A stretch of 10,436 nucleotides of DNA from Candidatus Falkowbacteria bacterium LH_S3. Its GTDB lineage: Bacteria > Patescibacteriota > Patescibacteriia > Patescibacteriales > JAGXOH01. The stretch lies in the NCBI GenBank assembly GCA_023659985.1, contig JAGXOH010000024.1:1-10436 (forward strand), given 5' to 3'. Position numbers and translations under genes: made by a program. Under the pieces are notes generated by a model. It was not told the origin of the DNA. It did no database searches and saw nothing but the letters and a program-made list of their open reading frames with translations. This document shows positions 5,967 through 10,436 of this stretch, piece after piece (within the stretch, counting starts at the first letter, position 1; the number at the start of each line of letters is the position of its first letter).

Positions 5967-7001
5967 CTAAAATTTAAGTTCTTTGCTGTCTAAATATTCT
6001 TTTACTCCTTTTATTAAGGGCTCTGCTTTTTCTTTATTCAGATTATATTTTAATAAAAAATAGGTGGCCGTTCTCAGAGCAGTCCAATTATAATATAAAT
6101 TTATTCTTTGATTTAATTCATGATCCAATGTCAGTTTGGCATATTTTAAATAACTATTCAAAAATATTTCTTTTAATTCTTGGATATATTCTTTTTTTCT
6201 TACTTTTACTCCGATCATATAATCCAATTGTTGGATGAAAGAACCCAGGTCCCTGGCAAAATCAGCCAAACAAAAATCGTTAAAATCAATAAAAGCCAAT
6301 TTATTATTGCTAATTCTGATAACATTTTCAGGATGAGCATCTCCGTGAATAACCCACCTTTTTTTTGTGGCTTGAAAAAATTTTTTTTCTTGACTAACCA
6401 TACATTCATAAGCCGTGCGGAAAAACTCATCTAATTCAGGATAAAAATAATCCACCATATTCAAAATGTGCTTTTTGCCTGGTATAGCAGTATCTATACG
6501 ACTATTTTGTTTATTGAAATTAATGGTCTCATACGTAGGTATTTTATGCAATTTAACCAACCAAGTCGCCGCCTTCTTGGTTATCTGTTTCATCTCCTCA
6601 TAAGTCCCTTTTTTTATGTAGTAAAAAAGATTTTCTCCTTTAACTCCCCTGTAAAAAACCGCTCGAAAATAACTGGAATAAAATAATGGTCTAACAGTTG
6701 TTAAATACCCGCTAGAAAAATGATTCCGCCATAAAAATTTTAAAACAGAATATACGTTTCTTCTGGGTTCATTACTATGGGCTGAACAATAAATGGGGAT
6801 CTTGCTAAACTTGCCGTTACTGGCTATAAAATAAGTATCAAACCTAATAACCACATGGTAGCTAGTTTTCCATGTTTGTTTCTTGATAGGAATTATTTTT
6901 ACTTTTTTGATGTCTGTAAAATCAGGATAATAAGATAATACTTTTTTCTTAAAAAATGATAATACGTAGTGTTCATCAAATAATTTAGTAATCACGTTCA
7001 T
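5967..7001 (-). CDS. APH-family small-molecule kinase (phosphotransferase fold)
   Basis: This 344-residue protein has the aminoglycoside/choline-kinase-like fold (Pfam APH). The catalytic-loop signature VIHGDAHPENVI lies at 217-228, with H219, D221 as catalytic base and N226. The metal-binding IDFND segment is at 238-242 (D239), followed by the family's D-F-A-R-D-L-G-S-F stretch at 247-255. The N-lobe is recognisable only loosely (SYHVVIRF at 47-54, and a charged helix NEPRRNVYSVLKFLW at 77-91). The fold phosphorylates a hydroxyl of a small molecule using ATP; members act on choline, sugars (N-acetylhexosamine 1-kinase, maltokinase), amino sugars or antibiotics. Neighbouring GH57, GlgA and PHP genes make a sugar or sugar-like substrate the most economical guess. 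A resistance role is not indicated. It starts 24 bp after the GH57 stop, probably co-transcribed, without a Shine-Dalgarno sequence. The motif set predicts activity; the substrate is unknown. Confidence 0.83.
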   Translation of the reverse strand: MNVITKLFDEHYVLSFFKKKVLSYYPDFTDIKKVKIIPIKKQTWKTSYHVVIRFDTYFIASNGKFSKIPIYCSAHSNEPRRNVYSVLKFLWRNHFSSGYLTTVRPLFYSSYFRAVFYRGVKGENLFYYIKKGTYEEMKQITKKAATWLVKLHKIPTYETINFNKQNSRIDTAIPGKKHILNMVDYFYPELDEFFRTAYECMVSQEKKFFQATKKRWVIHGDAHPENVIRISNNKLAFIDFNDFCLADFARDLGSFIQQLDYMIGVKVRKKEYIQELKEIFLNSYLKYAKLTLDHELNQRINLYYNWTALRTATYFLLKYNLNKEKAEPLIKGVKEYLDSKELKF

Positions 7002-7017
7002 ATCCGCTGTTTTGACA

Positions 7018-7067
7018 AAGCATCATTATTGGTTCATTTTTTTCCAATAATATAACCAATGATGCTT
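7018..7067 (-). other. 14-bp bulged stem-loop spanning the GH57 stop codon
   Basis: On the minus strand AAGCATCATTGGTT (7067-7054) can pair with AACCAATAATGATGCTT (7034-7018): 9 bp plus 5 bp, separated by a 3-base bulge, with a 19-base loop. The 5' arm encodes residues K-H-H-W-L near the protein end. The 3' arm contains the last codons N-Q and the TAA stop. The kinase ATG lies 16 bases beyond the stem. The run after it (TTTGTC) is too short for a normal terminator. Possible roles are mRNA end stabilisation, attenuation, or control of kinase translation. Confidence 0.5.
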
Positions 7068-8204
7068 CCATATCATTTTTTTGATGTTAATATATAATTT
7101 TTCAGCTTTTAACTTATATTTTTTACTGTCTTCATCTTCAAGTGACCGAACAGATCTTATAAGTTCATTCAAGCCCCTTTCAATTTCATCCGGGCTCCAA
7201 GCATGAGGTCCGAAAATGTGGCTAAAATCCTTAGCTGAGGACCACCAGAATACGCAACTGGCCAATCCTCTAACAAAATGCCATCTTGCCCATTTATAAT
7301 TAGAGTCTTTATCAAATTTCTCCATTGCGTCATAAGCCAAATAAACCAATTTCCAAATTTTTTTATGAATTTTATTATTTTTATCATACCATACAATATA
7401 AGGTTTGTTAGCCACTATTTCTTTTTCAGTAGATTCCCAACTACAAGCCACTAAAGAAACATCTTCTTTCCCTTTACGGTAACTATCAATATATTCGGAA
7501 ATGGTTTTTGTTGATATATTATCATCTTTTAAAACTTTGCCAAATATTTTTTTATTATCAACATATCTAAGACCATAAATCTCCCCATCAGTAACTGTTA
7601 TTACTGGATCCAAAGGATTTTTTAATTTTTTATTATCCTGTAAAAAAGAGGGTGCATAATTATTGGAAGCATTTCGAGATCTAAAAATTGTTTTTAATTC
7701 GCTATTTTTATCATAATAAACTTTACCGATGTCAACTCCCCCCAACTTCCCATTATAAGCTATCTCATCCACAACAATCCATTCAAAACCAAATTCTTTA
7801 ATGCTCAGCGCCACCTCTTTGCTATAAGCTAACTCAGGTAAAAAAAATCCTCTTAAAGCCAAGCTAGATCCAAAAGTATCTTTTAAAATTTTATTATTTT
7901 TATCTATTTGATGAATCATCTCTTTGCCTGGTATTAAAGGAAGCAAAGGATGAAAGAAAGCAGACCCAGTCAACTCTATTTGTCCGGCATCCACCAACAA
8001 CCTTATTCTTTTTATAAAATCATTATAGCCCATCTCTTTCCATCTTGACACTAAACAACCTGAGATATTTAAAGTAAATTTAGTCTCAGGATATTTTTCT
8101 AAATAAGAAACTATGTTGTTATAACTTTTTTCAGTAGCCTCTTTAATAACAACCGGATCTGAATTTGCAGGTTGATATAAATGTAGCAAATTTATCCAAA
8201 GCAT
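7026..8204 (-). CDS. Glycoside hydrolase family 57 protein (alpha-glucan-active)
   Basis: This 392-residue protein carries the GH57 motifs in order: HLYQP at 8-12, GQIELTGSAFFHPLLPLI at 74-91, RGFFLPELAYS at 118-128 with E124 as the expected nucleophile, and TVTDGEIYG at 203-211 with D206 as the expected acid/base. A C-terminal region has ACSWEST and GLASCVFWWSSA (313-325). GH57 enzymes act with retention on alpha-1,4/1,6-glucans, as amylase, 4-alpha-glucanotransferase, branching enzyme or amylopullulanase. At 392 residues it is shorter than typical GH57 branching enzymes (over 500), so its exact activity is open. Both catalytic residues are present at spacing like Thermococcus 4-alpha-glucanotransferase (E123/D214). 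No signal peptide is seen, implying an intracellular substrate. It lies 65 bp after glgA copy B, a natural partner for trimming or transferring the glucan made by GlgA. No Shine-Dalgarno sequence precedes it. Confidence 0.9.
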   Translation of the reverse strand: MLWINLLHLYQPANSDPVVIKEATEKSYNNIVSYLEKYPETKFTLNISGCLVSRWKEMGYNDFIKRIRLLVDAGQIELTGSAFFHPLLPLIPGKEMIHQIDKNNKILKDTFGSSLALRGFFLPELAYSKEVALSIKEFGFEWIVVDEIAYNGKLGGVDIGKVYYDKNSELKTIFRSRNASNNYAPSFLQDNKKLKNPLDPVITVTDGEIYGLRYVDNKKIFGKVLKDDNISTKTISEYIDSYRKGKEDVSLVACSWESTEKEIVANKPYIVWYDKNNKIHKKIWKLVYLAYDAMEKFDKDSNYKWARWHFVRGLASCVFWWSSAKDFSHIFGPHAWSPDEIERGLNELIRSVRSLEDEDSKKYKLKAEKLYINIKKMIWKHHWLYYWKKMNQ

Positions 8205-8269
8205 AAAATAAAAATAAGTAGTAATTTAAAACTAAAGAAAATTCTAAATATCAAATTATAAAATATAGG

Positions 8270-9751
8270 TTATTTTTTATTATTCATTCTTAATGTCTTT
8301 CTAAATAATCTCATATATTTTTGAGCCGGAATTTCCCAACTATTGGATTGCTTCATAACTCTTGCCACTAATCCTCTCCAACTCTCTTTATGGCCAAAAG
8401 TCTCAACAGCTCTAACAATAGCTCTAAACAAAGCAAAAGGCTTAAATTGAGAAAATACAAATCCGGTTCCGATATCAGTAATAGGATTATAGTCAATTAC
8501 CGTGTCTTGCAATCCTCCCACTTTTCTAACTATGGGAATACATCCATATCTCATGGCTATTAACTGATTAATACCGCATGGTTCATGATGAGAGGGTAAA
8601 AGAAAAAAATCAGATCCTGCATAAATTAAAGTTTCATACTTTTGGTTTTCTTCATGAGAAGGAATGATTATCAACTTCTTAGAATATTTTCTGGAATAAC
8701 TTTGAATTTTTCTTATATACTTCTTGTCACCAGAACCAATAACTATTATTTGCAAATTCATAGACATCAATGACCCTAATATTTGAAGTATCAACTCAAA
8801 TCCTTTTTGGAAAGTAACCCTGGAAGTAGTGCATATTAAAGGTATGTTTTCATTTATCTGTAACCCGAATTTCTCTTGTATGTATTTCTTATTCTCTTTT
8901 TTAAAATAAAAATTAGTATTATTATAATTTTTTATCAACCCAAGATCATTGTTTGGATTGTAAGCTAAATAATCAATGCCGTTAATAATGCCAAAAAGCC
9001 TATCTTTTCTGTTTCTTAAAACTCGATTAAGGTCTTGGCCAAGTTTTTTGGTCATTATTATCTCTTCTCGATACTGCTCGCTTACGGTATTGATGGCATC
9101 TGTTGTTAAAATTGCTCTTTTTGTAAAATTAATATATTCTATACTCTGATCAGTAATCAATGGCAAGGCTTTTCTACCATAATCTTTCTTTTCCTGCGGT
9201 ATATCCCACCAATTTTGCCCAAATTGAAAAACTAAATTATGTATAGTATGCACGGTTTTGGCTCGTTTTAAAGTTTCAGAGTGCCTAAAAGCATATTTTA
9301 AAAAATAAGGAATTAGACCTGTTTGCCAATCATGGCAATGAATAATATTGGCTTCAAATTTCAATTTGGAAATCAATTTTAAAGCAGCTATATCAAAAAT
9401 CAAAAATCTTTTATTTTCATGAGTAGAACCGTATAAAGTTTTACGAGCAGAAAAATATTTTTTATTTTCAACAAAATAAACCGGAAAATCCTTTATTAAA
9501 TACCCTTTCCAATAATTAATTTTTACTGAATTACAGGAATCAATTTTTACCCTTACATTTTTATAAATCAAAGTTAGATCATACTTTTTTTTATCTATAA
9601 TTTTACCATATAAAGGAGTTATGCAAATGATCTCATTATCAAACCCTTTTAACGCCTCAGGAAGGCTTTGGGCCACATCACCCAAGCCTCCGGTTTTAGA
9701 GAAAGGAGTAATTTCAGAAGATACCGAAACTATTTTTAATTTCTTTGACAT
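8270..9751 (-). CDS. glgA: Glycogen/starch synthase (GT5 family), copy B
   Basis: This 493-residue GT-B enzyme elongates alpha-1,4-glucan from a nucleotide-glucose donor. Motifs are KTGGLGDVAQSLPEAL starting at K19, HCHDWQTGLIP at 138-148, NTVS at 231-234, GIINGID at 264-270, SRVTFQKG with R311 and K316, and LLPSHHEPCGINQ at 384-396 with E390. These are followed by RKVGGLQDTV at 409-418. All landmark active-site positions are present and length is full. The ATG at 9751 gives the normal family start and is preceded by an AT-rich leader with no Shine-Dalgarno sequence. It lies 30 bp after ruvC and 65 bp before the GH57 gene. It shares the same core motifs as copy A but differs throughout the sequence, including the residue before the FEPCG-type glutamate (H389 here, F in copy A). 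Two full-length paralogues suggest different acceptors, donors or conditions. No glgC, glgB of GH13 type or glgP is in the window. Confidence 0.93.
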   Translation of the reverse strand: MSKKLKIVSVSSEITPFSKTGGLGDVAQSLPEALKGFDNEIICITPLYGKIIDKKKYDLTLIYKNVRVKIDSCNSVKINYWKGYLIKDFPVYFVENKKYFSARKTLYGSTHENKRFLIFDIAALKLISKLKFEANIIHCHDWQTGLIPYFLKYAFRHSETLKRAKTVHTIHNLVFQFGQNWWDIPQEKKDYGRKALPLITDQSIEYINFTKRAILTTDAINTVSEQYREEIIMTKKLGQDLNRVLRNRKDRLFGIINGIDYLAYNPNNDLGLIKNYNNTNFYFKKENKKYIQEKFGLQINENIPLICTTSRVTFQKGFELILQILGSLMSMNLQIIVIGSGDKKYIRKIQSYSRKYSKKLIIIPSHEENQKYETLIYAGSDFFLLPSHHEPCGINQLIAMRYGCIPIVRKVGGLQDTVIDYNPITDIGTGFVFSQFKPFALFRAIVRAVETFGHKESWRGLVARVMKQSNSWEIPAQKYMRLFRKTLRMNNKK

Positions 9752-9781
9752 ATAATATAAGTAAATTTTAACTTAAATTTT

Positions 9782-10267
9782 CTAATTCCTAATCTTATTA
9801 CTGTTGCCAGCGCAAATAGCTACGGCTAAAGCATCTGCAGCATCATCCGGTCTAGGCAAATCTTCCATATTTAATAAAAATTGAACCATTTTTTGCACTT
9901 GCATTTTAGAAGCTTTACCATAGGTGGAAACGGCTTGCTTTACCTGTAAAGGAGTAAACTCTACCATTGGCAATTTGCGCCGTCTGGTTAAAAAGATAAC
10001 CACTCCCCTAGCTTCTCCCACTGTTAAAGCCGTTTTAACATTATTGCAAAAAAATAATTGCTCCACTGCCACCAAATCAGGTTTATATTTTTTTATTTTT
10101 TTATCTAAGTTAGTATATATTTTTTCCAATCTTATCGGAGTTTCATTTCCGGCATAAGTCTTAACCGAGCCATACTCCAAACACACCAATTTAGCGTTCC
10201 CTTCTTTTTTTATAACCCCATAACCGGTATCAGCGATGCCAGGATCTATACCCAAAATAATGGACAT
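9782..10267 (-). CDS. ruvC: Crossover junction endodeoxyribonuclease RuvC
   Basis: RuvC is a dimeric RNase H-fold nuclease that cuts Holliday junctions symmetrically during recombination, normally working with the RuvAB branch-migration motor. The 161-residue protein is of usual length. The four acidic metal ligands are in place: D8 in LGIDPG, E69 in VAVEQLFF, and D142 and D145 in PDDAADALAVA. F72 corresponds to the conserved phenylalanine after the E-Q pair, and NNVKTALTVGEARGVVI (75-91) is the family signature helix. The ATG at 10267 begins MSIILGIDPG, the normal N-terminus. ruvA and ruvB do not follow it; the next gene downstream is a glycogen synthase 30 bp away, so the linkage to the glycan cluster is positional. 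Genes upstream are beyond the window. The stop is TAG. No Shine-Dalgarno sequence is seen. Confidence 0.96.
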   Translation of the reverse strand: MSIILGIDPGIADTGYGVIKKEGNAKLVCLEYGSVKTYAGNETPIRLEKIYTNLDKKIKKYKPDLVAVEQLFFCNNVKTALTVGEARGVVIFLTRRRKLPMVEFTPLQVKQAVSTYGKASKMQVQKMVQFLLNMEDLPRPDDAADALAVAICAGNSNKIRN

Positions 10268-10436
10268 AATATCAATTACGAATTAAAAATTAGAATTACA
10301 AGCTTTTATAATTCACCAATTAACGGCTATTAGCCAAATGAAATCGTAGCACCTTAAGTTGATTTTTGTTCAGAGTATTAGTAGACTATAATTACTCGAC
10401 TTTGAAAATTAATTCTAATCTACTAAATTCTATGAA
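10268..10436. other. Region upstream of ruvC, no supported gene
   Basis: These 169 bases hold no complete ORF. A short minus-strand frame (10436 to TAA at 10394-10392) is open from the window edge for 14 codons and could be the tail of an upstream gene, but chance explains it equally well. A perfect 5-bp dyad with one-base centre, GGCTA-T-TAGCC, lies at 10325-10335. Next to it, 10333-10344 is the exact reverse complement of bases 1-12. No convincing -35/-10 pair for ruvC was found, though TATAAA occurs on the minus strand at about 10306-10301. Confidence 0.4.
10271..10298. repeat. Short heptad array before ruvC
   Basis: Four AATT tetramers recur at 10274, 10281, 10288 and 10294, spaced 7, 7 and 6 bases (ATCAATT, ACGAATT, AAAAATT, AGAATTA). 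It ends three bases before the ruvC start codon. It has the same period as the longer arrays but only about four units, so chance in AT-rich DNA is possible. Confidence 0.35.

Noticed and set aside
5967..7001. Antibiotic (aminoglycoside) resistance gene
   Set aside because: Only the general kinase fold motifs are shared; the glycan context and weak N-lobe do not support a resistance call.
10392..10436. Tail of an upstream minus-strand gene (14 open codons ending in TAA)
   Set aside because: Too short to recognise and an open frame of this length is expected by chance; mentioned only as a possibility.

Overview
All nine genes in this AT-rich window lie on the minus strand, so transcription runs from high to low coordinates: ruvC (10267-9782), glycogen/starch synthase copy B (9751-8270), a GH57 glycoside hydrolase (8204-7026), an APH-fold small-molecule kinase (7001-5967), a PHP-domain metallohydrolase (5888-5034), a GT4-like glycosyltransferase (4968-3694), two different RimK-like ATP-grasp ligases (3590-2694 and 2672-1803), and glycogen/starch synthase copy A (1536-127). 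Spacers are 21-103 bp except the 266 bp before the last gene. No rRNA, tRNA, transposase or CRISPR array is visible.

The organism is probably a member of the Candidate Phyla Radiation (Patescibacteria, Parcubacteria-like). This is an inference from lysine/isoleucine/asparagine-rich small proteins, compact one-strand gene order, a GH57 plus GlgA pairing, an APH-like kinase embedded in a glycan locus, and AT-rich spacers made of degenerate short repeats. UGA is used as a stop at 1805-1803 (one case), which argues against the UGA=glycine code. No start codon is preceded by a recognisable Shine-Dalgarno sequence.

Functionally, eight of the nine genes form a glycan-looking locus. Two diverged GT5 synthases and a GH57 enzyme point to synthesis and remodelling of an alpha-1,4-glucan. 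Between them lie a kinase, a phosphoesterase-type hydrolase, another glycosyltransferase and two carboxylate-amine ligases. One reading is a pathway that builds a glucan or glycoconjugate and decorates it with phosphate or amino-acid groups. No single gene proves this, and the locus could also be two unrelated transcription units. The best promoter candidate (3638-3667) would start a second unit at the ATP-grasp pair. ruvC (Holliday-junction resolvase) lies 30 bp upstream of copy B and is probably only a positional neighbour.

The most unusual non-coding feature is a seven-nucleotide-period, degenerate tandem repeat on both sides of glgA copy A: 1-126 (running off the window) and 1661-1814 (22 consecutive heptads in one phase). 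The two arrays are inverted relative to each other and share a 22-nt core with one mismatch (3-24 versus 1738-1759). The right array is bounded by two short GC-containing hairpins and runs through the stop codon and last codons of the neighbouring ATP-grasp gene. A short third array sits just upstream of ruvC.
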